The notes: generated from the letters alone by a model not told the origin. A stretch of DNA of 35,848 nucleotides from Clostridiales bacterium (GCA_015069505.1 SVIL01000006.1:1-35848), one strand, 5' to 3'; shown: positions 10,086 to 16,938, counted from the first letter of the stretch. Program-made: numbers and translations.

Positions 10086-11318
10086 ATGAAGATATTAAAT
10101 TTTGGCTCTTGTAATATTGACTACGTATATTCTCTTGACCATTTTGTTAAGGCGGGGGAAACGGAAACGACTGATAAACTTGAAATTTTCCCAGGCGGAA
10201 AAGGTTTGAATCAATCCATAGCACTTGCAAGGGCGGGTGCAAGCGTTTATCATGCGGGTTGCATCGGGCATAACGGCGATTTTTTAATGGATATTTTAAA
10301 GAATAACGGTGTTGATACGTCGTTTATGCAACATGTTGACGTAAATAACGGGCATGCAATAATTCAGTTGACCAAAGAAGGCGAAAATTCAATATTTTTA
10401 TACCCTGGGTCTAACGCACAGATAACTGAAGAATACGTCGATTCAGTTTTGAGCAATTTTGAAAAGGGTGACGTTATTTTATTGCAAAACGAATTGAATA
10501 ATTTGGAATATATCATTGATAAGGCGTATGAAATCGGTATGCAAATTTATCTAAACCCCTCGCCGTATAATGAGATTATATCTAATATCGATATAAACAA
10601 AGTTAGTTGTTTGATATTTAACGAAATTGAAGCAAAGGATATATCGGGTTTAAGTGTTTTAGAAGACGTGCTACAATACTTTAAGAACAATTATCCCAAC
10701 CTTAAAATTATGTTGACGCTTGGTAAAGACGGGTGTATTTATCAAGATTCAAATTATAAAATTCATCATCCCATTTTCAAGGTTGACGTCGTAGATACGA
10801 CTGCTGCGGGCGATACGTTTACGGGCTATTTTATCGCGTTAAGCGTTACGAATAAAAGTTATCAAGAAGCAATCAAAACCGCCTCTTGTGCATCAGCACT
10901 GACGTGTAGTAGGAAAGGTGCATCACCTTCAATACCATATTTGTCTGAGGTTTTATCACGTATAAATACGTTGAACGTGGATGACGTAAATTTGAAAAGA
11001 AAAAACATTACGGCTGAACTTAATAGTTATTTAGACAAAAATTTATCCACGGCATCATTAGAAGAATTTGCAAAGTCGTGTGGGTATTCAACCGTTTATA
11101 TGGGCAAGTTAATTAAAGACTTTACGGGCAGTTCGTTTAAGGACTTGTTAAAGGAAAAACGGCTTGCCGAGTGTGAAAAATTGTTGGTTGAAACGGATCT
11201 TCCGATTGCGGAAATCTTAGAAAAATTAGGATACGAGAACAAGAGTTTTTTTAGGAAAATTTTTAAGGAAAAATTTGGAAAAAACTTTTTGGAGTATAGA
11301 AAGGAGAAAATTAAATAA
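10086..11318 (+). CDS. Ribokinase-like PfkB kinase fused to an AraC-type DNA-binding domain
   Basis: A 410-residue fusion. Residues 1-295 are a full PfkB/ribokinase fold: substrate motif CNIDYVYSLDHF, signature 1 FPGGKGLNQSIALARAG (35-51) and signature 2 VDTTAAGDTFTGYF with catalytic Asp243; DTTAAGD is the form also found in E. coli RbsK. Residues about 307-408 are an AraC/XylS helix-turn-helix pair: ASLEEFAKSCGYSTVYMGKL, then PIAEILEKLGYENKSFFRKI ending in FGKNFLEYRK. The kinase half probably phosphorylates ribose or a nucleoside and may serve as the ligand sensor for the DNA-binding half. The ATG at 10086 follows GAGGTG at 10075-10080. A nucleoside hydrolase gene follows after one base. No frameshift or internal stop separates the halves, so the fusion appears genuine. 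Confidence 0.9.
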   Translation: MKILNFGSCNIDYVYSLDHFVKAGETETTDKLEIFPGGKGLNQSIALARAGASVYHAGCIGHNGDFLMDILKNNGVDTSFMQHVDVNNGHAIIQLTKEGENSIFLYPGSNAQITEEYVDSVLSNFEKGDVILLQNELNNLEYIIDKAYEIGMQIYLNPSPYNEIISNIDINKVSCLIFNEIEAKDISGLSVLEDVLQYFKNNYPNLKIMLTLGKDGCIYQDSNYKIHHPIFKVDVVDTTAAGDTFTGYFIALSVTNKSYQEAIKTASCASALTCSRKGASPSIPYLSEVLSRINTLNVDDVNLKRKNITAELNSYLDKNLSTASLEEFAKSCGYSTVYMGKLIKDFTGSSFKDLLKEKRLAECEKLLVETDLPIAEILEKLGYENKSFFRKIFKEKFGKNFLEYRKEKIK

Positions 11319-11319
11319 A

Positions 11320-12222
11320 ATGAAGGATTTTGATAGACTTAAAAATTTATCCGTCCCAAGTGGAAAGATAGACGTGGTTTTAGACACGGACGCATTTAAC
11401 GAAGTTGACGATCAGTTTGCGATCGCATATCTTTTGCGTTCTAAGGACAAATTGAACGTAAAAGCATTGTACGCGGCACCGTTTTTTAATAGCCGTTCTA
11501 CGGGTCCCGACGACGGTATGGAAAAGAGTTATAACGAGATTATTAAACTTTTAGACTTAATGGGTGAAAGCGTTGACGTTTTTAAGGGCTCAAAAAGTTT
11601 CTTAAAAGATGAAGTTACCCCCGTAATTTCGCCGGCTGCACAAGATTTGGCAAGAAGGGCTAACGATTATTCCCCTGAAAATCCTTTGTACGTAGTTGCT
11701 ATCGGTGCTATAACGGACGTTGCATCAGCAATTCTAATTAATCCAAAAATGGTTGAAAACGTCGTAGTTGTTTGGCTTGGCGGACACTCGCATGAATACC
11801 ACGATACCTACGAGTTCAATATGGAACAAGATATTGCCTCGGCAAGGGTGGTTATGAAAAGCGGTGTTCCTTTCGTTCAGTTGCCTTGTCAGGGTGTTGT
11901 TCACAACTTCACTTTTTCAGAAGCGGATTTGGTAAAGTGGTTTAGTGGCAAAAACCCATTATCCTCATATTTGGCTGAAAACACGTTGCAATATATGTCC
12001 AAAAAAGACGGATATTGGGCAAAAACTATTTGGGACGTAACTGCGGTTGCATGGCTACTTAACGATGATGATGAATTTATGTTGTCAAGGGTTGTTCCAA
12101 CTAAGTTACCTTCATACGATTATAAGTACGAGGACGATCCTATCGACCAAGTAATGAGATACGTTTATTACATAAAAAAAGTTCCGCTTGTAAACGACCT
12201 AATAAAAAAGATTACGATGTAA
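11320..12222 (+). CDS. Inosine-uridine-type nucleoside hydrolase
   Basis: Cytoplasmic enzyme of 300 residues that cleaves ribonucleosides to free base and ribose, using calcium. The metal motif is seen as VVLDTDAFNEVDDQFAI (Asp22, Asp24, Asp30, Asp31), with the later ligand region EFNMEQD and the C-terminal acidic WDVTAVAW. This DTDxxNExDDQ variant is a recognised branch of the family. The ATG at 11320 follows AAGGAG at 11301-11306 and lies one base after the kinase-AraC stop; an in-frame ATG at 11275 would overlap the kinase by 44 bases and is unlikely. Ribose released here could be phosphorylated by the kinase half of the upstream protein, making a compact nucleoside salvage unit. Base preference not visible. 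Confidence 0.92.
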   Translation: MKDFDRLKNLSVPSGKIDVVLDTDAFNEVDDQFAIAYLLRSKDKLNVKALYAAPFFNSRSTGPDDGMEKSYNEIIKLLDLMGESVDVFKGSKSFLKDEVTPVISPAAQDLARRANDYSPENPLYVVAIGAITDVASAILINPKMVENVVVVWLGGHSHEYHDTYEFNMEQDIASARVVMKSGVPFVQLPCQGVVHNFTFSEADLVKWFSGKNPLSSYLAENTLQYMSKKDGYWAKTIWDVTAVAWLLNDDDEFMLSRVVPTKLPSYDYKYEDDPIDQVMRYVYYIKKVPLVNDLIKKITM

Positions 12223-12224
12223 AA

Positions 12225-12254
12225 TTAAAACCGTGGTTATCCACGGTTTTTAAT
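12225..12254 (+). terminator. Intrinsic terminator after the nucleoside hydrolase gene
   Basis: TTAAAACCGTGG (12225-12236), loop TTAT, then CCACGG (12241-12246) running into TTTTTAAT. Near-perfect, and flanked by A and T runs so it may work in both directions. Confidence 0.9.
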
Positions 12255-12300
12255 TACCAAGGCGTGAATAATACTATCAAGTGCAACGCCTAAACAAAAA

Positions 12301-12367
12301 ATGATAGGCGAACCTTGGGAGCCCGATTCGCAAATCACACACGCACAAAAAACAAAACCCATCGCAA
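12301..12367. repeat. Direct repeat, copy 1
   Basis: Starts ATGATAGGCGAACC and ends CCCATCGCAA. The last 38 bases (12330-12367) are identical to 12454-12491 in copy 2; the first part differs by substitutions and a few inserted bases. It lies 130 bases before copy 2. Confidence 0.88.
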
Positions 12368-12378
12368 AATGTGATGGG
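12347..12378 (-). terminator. Distal minus-strand terminator, inside repeat copy 1
   Basis: On the minus strand CCCATC (12378-12373) pairs with GATGGG (12363-12358) around a nine-base loop and is followed by a T-rich tract with one G (complement of 12347-12357). It is a second terminator behind the one next to the tRNA. Confidence 0.7.
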
Positions 12379-12430
12379 AAACTCGTCCGCTTCGCTACCG
12401 AGCCTTCGTCCATCAAAGCATGTCCGTCAA

Positions 12431-12491
12431 ATGACAGGCGAACCCCCCGATTTGCAAATCACACACGCACAAAAAACAAAACCCATCGCAA
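12431..12491. repeat. Direct repeat, copy 2, next to the tRNA gene
   Basis: Starts ATGACAGGCGAACC; bases 12454-12491 match copy 1 exactly over 38 bases. It includes the 5' half of the terminator hairpin that follows the tRNA. Confidence 0.88.
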
Positions 12492-12508
12492 GGATGGGTT
12501 TTGTTTTT
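12471..12508 (-). terminator. tRNA-proximal terminator, bidirectional in form
   Basis: CAAAACCCATC (12477-12487), loop of five, GATGGGTTTTG (12493-12503): an 11-base-pair perfect stem. On the minus strand it is followed by six T (complement of 12471-12476), and on the + strand by TTTTTT from 12504, so it can terminate transcription from either side. It lies directly behind the 3' end of the tRNA gene. Confidence 0.88.
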
Positions 12509-12582
12509 TGGAGCAGGTGATGGGAATCGAACCCACCTCTAAAGCTTGGGAAGCTCTCATTCTACCGATGAACTACACCTGC
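12509..12582 (-). tRNA. tRNA-Gly (anticodon CCC)
   Basis: Read on the minus strand: acceptor GCAGGTG (12582-12576) pairs with CACCTGC (12519-12513), then T and an encoded CCA. The T-arm contains GGTTCGATTCC. The anticodon arm is AGAGC, loop TTCCCAA, GCTTT, giving anticodon CCC, which reads GGG glycine codons. It resembles tRNA-Gly(TCC) closely, but the loop has CCC at positions 34-36. It is 74 bases with CCA and is the only minus-strand gene found in this window. Confidence 0.92.
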
Positions 12583-12602
12583 ATCAAAATATCGTTGTTA
12601 CT

Positions 12603-12611
12603 ATTCTAACA
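12603..12611 (-). promoter_or_regulatory. Candidate extended -10 box of the tRNA-Gly gene
   Basis: On the minus strand TGT followed by TAGAAT (12608-12603) forms an extended -10 box, placing transcription start about 14 bases before the tRNA 5' end. The -35 region is only T-rich (TTTTAT at 12631-12626). Confidence 0.5.
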
Positions 12612-12650
12612 CAAAATAAAATAAAATAAAAGTAAAAACACTTAAAAATA

Positions 12651-12679
12651 TTGTAAAATTTTAAAATATATGTTACAAT
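12651..12679 (+). promoter_or_regulatory. Promoter of the SPFH / zinc-ribbon cluster
   Basis: TTGTAA (12651-12656), 17 bases, TACAAT (12674-12679) with TG at 12671-12672 (extended -10). Start near 12686, leader about 41 bases. No promoter is obvious before the next two genes, so 12727-15140 is probably one transcript. Confidence 0.75.
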
Positions 12680-12726
12680 ACTAAAAAATGTGGATAAACT
12701 TCGTTTTTTAAGGAGAATATTTAACT

Positions 12727-13782
12727 ATGGCATTGTTTTTACGCTTGATTGAATGGGCTGACGACAGCAAAAATACTCTTGTTTATAAATATCCGTTCAA
12801 AAACGGTGGCAGAGAAGTCAATCATAAAAGTAAACTTATCGTAAAAGAATCTCAAGAAGCCGTATTCGTACATAAGGGTCAAATATGCGATATTTTCCCT
12901 GCGGGTACGTACGATATGAATACCGACATATTCCCGCTTCTTTCTAAACTTGCGGGATGGAAGTACGGTTTTCAAACACCGATAACCGTTGACGTTTACT
13001 TTATCAATACCAAACAGTTTACCGGTCAAAAATGGGGTACTGCAAACCCCATAATGATAAGAGACCCCGAATTTGGTATGGTTCGTGTAAAGGGCTACGG
13101 CTCTTACGCTTTCAAGGTTGACGATGCGGGTGCTTTCCTAAAAGAACTTTTTGGAACTAATTCATCTTTCGTCACCAGCGATATAACAGACTATTTAAAA
13201 ACCATGCTCGTTTCGGCACTTACCGACGCAATCGGCGAAAGTAAAATTTCCGCACTTGATTTGGCGGGTAACACTACCGAATTTAACCAAATCGTTAAGG
13301 CAAATATCCAAAGCAAGTTTAAGGAAATCGGCTTAAAACTCACCAACTTGTTCATTGAAAATATGTCTGTTCCCGAAGAAGTTGAAAAGGCTATCGACGA
13401 ACGCAGTCGTCTTGGCATACTCGGTGATAAGACGGACGTAATGATGAGAGTTGCAGCCGCAGAGGCAATGAAAGAAGCCGCAAAAAACCCGGGTACGGGC
13501 GGTGATTTTATGGGTGCAGGCGTAGGACTTGGTGCAGGCGTAGGTCTTGGCGGAATATTTGCGGATGCGTTTAGGTCGGCACAAAACTCTCCCCAAAGTC
13601 AATCAGAACCCCAAAAAGAAAGCGGTCGTGCTTGTCCAAAATGCGGTGCGTCCGTCTCGGCAAAATCCAAATTCTGTCCTGAATGCGGAGAAAAACTCGC
13701 AACTAAAAAGTTTTGCCCAGAATGCGGTGCATCCGTATCCGCAACGGCAAAATTCTGTCCCGAATGCGGAACTAAATTTTAA
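12727..13782 (+). CDS. SPFH-domain protein with two C-terminal zinc ribbons (YdjI-like)
   Basis: 351 residues, no signal peptide or membrane segment. Residues 1-250 are an SPFH/band-7-like core (SKLIVKESQEAVFVHKGQ, then GTYDMNTDIFP, and a long C-terminal helix through MKEAAKNP). A glycine-rich linker (255-276; GAGVGLGAGVGLGG) and a Ser/Gln stretch lead to two four-cysteine zinc ribbons: Cys303/306/317/320 and Cys330/333/344/347, with CPKCG or CPECG knuckles. This matches the group sometimes labelled virion core-like, which includes B. subtilis YdjI, a partner of the PspA-type protein YdjF at the membrane. The ATG at 12727 follows AAGGAGA at 12710-12716. Context suggests a membrane-associated scaffold; the precise function is not known. 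Confidence 0.82.
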   Translation: MALFLRLIEWADDSKNTLVYKYPFKNGGREVNHKSKLIVKESQEAVFVHKGQICDIFPAGTYDMNTDIFPLLSKLAGWKYGFQTPITVDVYFINTKQFTGQKWGTANPIMIRDPEFGMVRVKGYGSYAFKVDDAGAFLKELFGTNSSFVTSDITDYLKTMLVSALTDAIGESKISALDLAGNTTEFNQIVKANIQSKFKEIGLKLTNLFIENMSVPEEVEKAIDERSRLGILGDKTDVMMRVAAAEAMKEAAKNPGTGGDFMGAGVGLGAGVGLGGIFADAFRSAQNSPQSQSEPQKESGRACPKCGASVSAKSKFCPECGEKLATKKFCPECGASVSATAKFCPECGTKF

Positions 13783-13818
13783 TAAAAAAACATAATAAAA
13801 TATAAAGGAGAACTAACA

Positions 13819-14016
13819 ATGGCAGACAAAAAAATTACGGCAGAAACCCTTATCTTCGACGCACTTGAAATCAATCCCAACGCTGCGGAAATCCTTATGG
13901 CACACGGCATGCACTGTTTGGGTTGTGCTTTGGCACACGGCGAAACCGTTGGTGAAGCCGCTGACGTTCACGGTGCAGACCTTGAAAAGATGCTTGAAGA
14001 ACTAAACAATATATAA
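13819..14016 (+). CDS. Small DUF1858 / redox-disulfide protein (TIGR03980 type)
   Basis: A 65-residue protein made only of the DUF1858 fold. The motif GMHCLGCALAHGET holds Cys33 and Cys36, the CxxC pair of the hybrid-cluster-protein-associated disulfide family. The N-terminal half (ITAETLIFDALEINPNAAEI) is typical. Relatives occur in anaerobes next to hybrid cluster protein or iron-sulfur repair genes, but neither is nearby here. A strong AAAGGAG ribosome site (13803-13809) lies nine bases before the ATG. It is 36 bases after the SPFH gene and 20 before the next gene, so it is presumably co-transcribed. A redox or iron-sulfur sensing role is inference. Confidence 0.88.
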   Translation: MADKKITAETLIFDALEINPNAAEILMAHGMHCLGCALAHGETVGEAADVHGADLEKMLEELNNI

Positions 14017-14036
14017 TAACGTAACAGTACCAAAAA

Positions 14037-15140
14037 ATGTCTGAAAATCAGGAAAAAGTTGAAGCGTTTGAGGTCGATAAAAGCGTCCAAACCGAAATGA
14101 AGAAATGCCCCGCTTGTGGGGCAAATCTCGTTTTTGACCCGGACAAGCAAATGCTATACTGTTCACATTGTGGAACTAAACAAAGCATATCTATGGACCT
14201 TAACGCAAGTGAACTTGATATACGCTTGTCTTTGACGAGTAACGGCACTTGGGGTAGAGAAGAAGCGACCGTCTTTAAATGTGATAATTGCGGTGCAAAA
14301 GTCGTTTTGCAAAACGATAAAACTGCAATTAATTGTCCGTTCTGCGGAACGCCGCACGTCGTAAAGACGGACGAACTTGCAGGTCTTAAACCCAACGCCC
14401 TTCTTCCGTTTGCTTTTGGCTTAGAAAAGGCGGTGGAATACGCTAAAGCGTGGGCTAAAAAGCGTTTATACGCACCGAGTAAGTTCAAAAAAACTTTATC
14501 AACTGAAAACGTAAACGGCGTATATACACCTTGTTTTACCTTTGATAGTATAACCACTTCAACTTATTACGGGCGTATAGGTAACCGCCACACGAGAACT
14601 GTTGGTAGCGGTAAAAACCGCAGAACGGAAACTTACATAGTTTGGCGTAACATCTCAGGGCGGCACGGCGATTCCTTTGATGACGTTTTGATTACGGCAG
14701 GCAGTAAATTCGACCAAAAAAAACTTGATAAAATTAGCCCGTACGACACTAATTCAAGCAAGGCATACGAGGAAAATTTTCTTTTGGGTTTTATGGCGTA
14801 CCACTACGACTGTGAACTTCAAGACTGTTGGGAAGCTGCAAAAAAACGAATTGACGTGGCGATAAAAAACGCCATATTGTCAGGGTATTCGTACGACGTT
14901 TTGGATTACATAAACGTATCGACCGACCACGCAAACGTAACGTATAAATACGTAATGTTACCCGTTTATATCGGCAACTATAAATACAAAAAGAAATTTT
15001 ATAACTTTTTTGTAAACGGCACGACGGGTAAGGTTTGGGGCAAAACCCCGATATCGGCATTGCGTGTAATATTTACGGTGCTACTTGGTTTAGCGGTAAT
15101 CGGCGGCATATTTGCGATAGTTTACTTTACAGGCGGTTAA
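14037..15140 (+). CDS. Double zinc-ribbon protein with C-terminal membrane anchor (YdjG-like)
   Basis: 367 residues. Two N-terminal TFIIB-type zinc ribbons: Cys24/27/42/45 (CPACGA, CSHCGT) and Cys82/85/100/103 (CDNCGA, CPFCGT). A middle soluble domain (about 110-335) includes VNGVYTPCFTFD and VMLPVYIGNYKYKKK, and a single membrane segment (about 341-364; VIFTVLLGLAVIGGIFAIVY) ends the chain. The zinc ribbons would face the cytoplasm. B. subtilis YdjG, an anchor for the PspA-like YdjF, has a similar plan, and its operon partner YdjI is an SPFH protein like the one encoded two genes upstream. No PspA gene is present here. No clear ribosome site precedes the ATG, so translation may be weak or coupled. 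Confidence 0.78.
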   Translation: MSENQEKVEAFEVDKSVQTEMKKCPACGANLVFDPDKQMLYCSHCGTKQSISMDLNASELDIRLSLTSNGTWGREEATVFKCDNCGAKVVLQNDKTAINCPFCGTPHVVKTDELAGLKPNALLPFAFGLEKAVEYAKAWAKKRLYAPSKFKKTLSTENVNGVYTPCFTFDSITTSTYYGRIGNRHTRTVGSGKNRRTETYIVWRNISGRHGDSFDDVLITAGSKFDQKKLDKISPYDTNSSKAYEENFLLGFMAYHYDCELQDCWEAAKKRIDVAIKNAILSGYSYDVLDYINVSTDHANVTYKYVMLPVYIGNYKYKKKFYNFFVNGTTGKVWGKTPISALRVIFTVLLGLAVIGGIFAIVYFTGG

Positions 15141-15159
15141 AAAAGATATTAAAATTACG

Positions 15160-15188
15160 TTGACAAAAATAATTTAATATATTATTAT
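15160..15188 (+). promoter_or_regulatory. Promoter of the SCIFF peptide gene
   Basis: TTGACA (15160-15165), 17 bases, TATTAT (15183-15188; one mismatch to consensus). Start near 15195, leader about 34 bases with GGAG at 15215-15218. Confidence 0.85.
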
Positions 15189-15228
15189 ATTGTTATAGAA
15201 AAAATTAATTTTACGGAGACTTTTAAAA

Positions 15229-15390
15229 ATGAAAAGAATCAAATTAGTTGCAACCCCCAAAATGAGAAAGGAAACAGGTTGCGGTGAATGTAGAAGCACT
15301 TGTCAATCGGCTTGCAAAACTTCTTGCACGGTTGGTAACCAAAATTGCGAAAGACTTGAAAAAGAAGCAAAAATCAATAACGCAAAATAA
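15229..15390 (+). CDS. scfA: SCIFF six-cysteine ranthipeptide precursor
   Basis: A 53-residue ribosomally made peptide precursor. The core GCGECRSTCQSACKTSC, followed by TVGNQNCE, carries six cysteines at 18, 21, 25, 29, 33 and 40, the six-cysteines-in-forty-five signature nearly invariant across Clostridia. The N-terminal part (MKRIKLVATPKMRKET) is the leader, and the C-terminal tail ERLEKEAKINNAK is longer than in many members. The maturase ScfB, encoded 66 bases downstream, installs thioether crosslinks on the cysteines. The function of the mature peptide is not settled; a quorum-sensing or regulatory role has been proposed. The ATG at 15229 has GGAG ten bases before it. A terminator-like hairpin separates it from scfB. 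Confidence 0.95.
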   Translation: MKRIKLVATPKMRKETGCGECRSTCQSACKTSCTVGNQNCERLEKEAKINNAK

Positions 15391-15408
15391 ATTAAATTAT
15401 CGGCTTTG

Positions 15409-15443
15409 TCAAGGAACGGTATTTTTACTGTTCCTTGATTTTC
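15409..15443 (+). terminator. Terminator or attenuator between scfA and scfB
   Basis: TCAAGGAAC (15409-15417) pairs perfectly with GTTCCTTGA (15430-15438), with three more inner pairs, followed by TTTTCT. It lies 19 bases after the scfA stop and 13 before scfB. With no other promoter visible before scfB, partial readthrough would give much more precursor than enzyme. Confidence 0.88.
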
Positions 15444-15456
15444 TATTGTAAAAATA

Positions 15457-16788
15457 ATGGTACATACTTTTGAATTTGATAAAACATATTATATTTTTGA
15501 CGCAGAGAGCAGTTCGCTTCATATTTGCGACGCTTTAACCAGCGAAGTTATAAAGAAGATAAACGGCGAACCTTATAATCTTGACGGAGTTGACGAAGAG
15601 GTTGTTAAGGATATAGAATCCGAGATAGAAACTCTAAAAACCGAGGGGCTTTTATACGCAAAACCCATTAAAGAAGTTCCTATCAAGACCGACCTTGTAA
15701 AGGCACTTTGCTTACATATCTGTCACGACTGTAATTTGAGTTGCGAATACTGTTTTGCGGGCAAAGGCAAGTATAAGGGCAAGTCCGAATATATGTCCTT
15801 TGAAGTCGCTCGTCGTGCGGTTGATTTTCTTATAAAGAACAGCGGTAACCGTAAAATCCTTGAAATGGACTTTTTCGGTGGCGAACCGCTTATGAATTTA
15901 GACGTAGTTAAGCAAACCGTCGCTTACGCAAAAGAAGAAGGTGCAAAACATAACAAAACCTTCTTGTTTACGCTAACGACTAACGCCGTCTTGTTGAACA
16001 AAGAAACCGCCGAATACCTCAACGCCGAAATGGAAAACGTGGTGCTTAGCCTTGATGGTAGAAAATCCGTCCACGACGGCGTAAGAAAGACTTTAAATGG
16101 TAAGGGCAGTTACGAAGTAATCATAGAAAATATCAAGCGTTTTATTGAAATGCGTGGTGATAAAAACTATTACGTTAGGGGTACTTTTACCAACCGTAAT
16201 TTAGACTTTGGCAACGACGTTTTGGCACTTGCGGACATCGGTGCAAAACATATCTCGTTAGAACCCGTCGTGCTTGATCAAAACGACCCGCTATACATAT
16301 CTAAGGACAAACTTCCTGAGATTAGGGAAGAATACCGCAGACTTGCAAGGGTTTATTTGGATAGGAAAGCAAAGGGGCTTCCGCTCTTTAACTTTTTCCA
16401 CTTTGCGGTTGACTTAGAGGGTGGCGTTTGCTTGAAAAAGCGTGTGTCCGCTTGCGGTGCGGGTAACGAATATTTTTCGATAACCCCTTCGGGCGATATA
16501 TTCCCGTGTCACCAGTTTGCGGATAAACCACAATTCAAAATGGGCAATGTGTTTGAAGGCAAATTGAACGACGAAATCCGTTCTATGTTCAAAAATGCAA
16601 GCCTTTACACCAAAGAAAAGTGTAAGGATTGTTTTGCAAAATATCATTGTAGCGGTGGTTGTGCGGCAAACAACGTCGGTTTTAACGGCGATATAAACAC
16701 CCCGTACGAAATAACATGTGATATGATGAAAGCTCGTTTTGAGTGTGCTTTGCACCTTTATTCGTGCAAAAAGGCAGACCAAGAGTAA
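15457..16788 (+). CDS. scfB: Radical SAM/SPASM maturase of SCIFF
   Basis: Cytoplasmic radical S-adenosylmethionine enzyme, 443 residues, that forms thioether bonds between SCIFF cysteines and backbone carbons of partner residues. An N-terminal peptide-binding domain (about 1-75) precedes the radical SAM barrel with the 4Fe-4S motif CNLSCEYC (Cys92, Cys96, Cys99) and the glycine-rich FFGGEPLMN. The C-terminal SPASM domain has further cysteines for auxiliary clusters: SACGAGNEYFSITPSG, DIFPCHQF, CKDCFAKYHCSGGCAANN and ITCDMM. Length and motifs match ScfB. The ATG at 15457 lacks a recognisable Shine-Dalgarno, consistent with low enzyme output relative to scfA. It is followed by the secDF promoter, a neighbourhood seen in other Clostridia. 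Confidence 0.95.
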   Translation: MVHTFEFDKTYYIFDAESSSLHICDALTSEVIKKINGEPYNLDGVDEEVVKDIESEIETLKTEGLLYAKPIKEVPIKTDLVKALCLHICHDCNLSCEYCFAGKGKYKGKSEYMSFEVARRAVDFLIKNSGNRKILEMDFFGGEPLMNLDVVKQTVAYAKEEGAKHNKTFLFTLTTNAVLLNKETAEYLNAEMENVVLSLDGRKSVHDGVRKTLNGKGSYEVIIENIKRFIEMRGDKNYYVRGTFTNRNLDFGNDVLALADIGAKHISLEPVVLDQNDPLYISKDKLPEIREEYRRLARVYLDRKAKGLPLFNFFHFAVDLEGGVCLKKRVSACGAGNEYFSITPSGDIFPCHQFADKPQFKMGNVFEGKLNDEIRSMFKNASLYTKEKCKDCFAKYHCSGGCAANNVGFNGDINTPYEITCDMMKARFECALHLYSCKKADQE

Positions 16789-16836
16789 AATTTTTCTAAA
16801 AATAAATAATAAAACGGAAATTTTTTCAAAAAATTA

Positions 16837-16865
16837 TTGACCTAAACCCCGTTTTATTATATAAT
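16837..16865 (+). promoter_or_regulatory. Promoter of secDF
   Basis: TTGACC (16837-16842), 17 bases, TATAAT (16860-16865). The leader is about 65 bases and contains a perfect hairpin GTTTACTT/AAGTAAAC (16902-16909 with 16916-16923) ending four bases before the AGGAGG ribosome site (16928-16933), which could modulate initiation. A longer-range inverted repeat AATAAAACGG/CCGTTTTATT overlaps the promoter. Confidence 0.88.
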
Positions 16866-16938
16866 CTATTAGATATAATTTAAATTGACGGCTTAAAAAC
16901 GGTTTACTTTTTTATAAGTAAACTTACAGGAGGCAAAA

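Larger units (their letters stand above)
12255..12508. other. Gene-free intergenic stretch with repeats and palindromes
   Basis: The gene-free part between the nucleoside hydrolase terminator and the tRNA. It holds two copies of a direct repeat, two minus-strand terminators and several short inverted repeats: AGGCGT/ACGCCT (12260-12265 with 12286-12291), CCAAGG/CCTTGG (12257-12262 with 12313-12318), GCGAA/TTCGC (12308-12312 with 12327-12331) and the palindrome GATTTGCAAATC at 12449-12460. An open frame across 12301-12609 runs through the tRNA antisense and is not a credible gene. Confidence 0.7.

Noticed and set aside
10086..11318. Kinase-AraC fusion as a sequencing or assembly artefact
   Set aside because: The frame is continuous, both domains are complete, the linker is plausible, and the downstream gene follows with a one-base gap and its own ribosome site inside the fusion's end.
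12368..12430. Possible phage attachment site near the tRNA 3' end
   Set aside because: Only about ten bases resemble the tRNA 3' end and no integrase or mobile gene is present; kept only as one option under the repeat finding.
12301..12609. Open frame of 102 codons across the repeats and the tRNA
   Set aside because: It reads antisense through tRNA-Gly and through two terminators, has no ribosome site, and its tail is the known kind of false protein produced by translating tRNA complements.
13617..13780. Repeated CPECG coding units as a possible DNA repeat array
   Set aside because: They are explained by two protein zinc ribbons of the SPFH protein; spacing is set by the four-cysteine pattern.
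14048..14557. Minus-strand open frame of 169 codons
   Set aside because: It is a shadow of the zinc-ribbon gene, which has a coherent domain plan with paired cysteines and a membrane segment; the minus frame has no recognisable motif, promoter or ribosome site.
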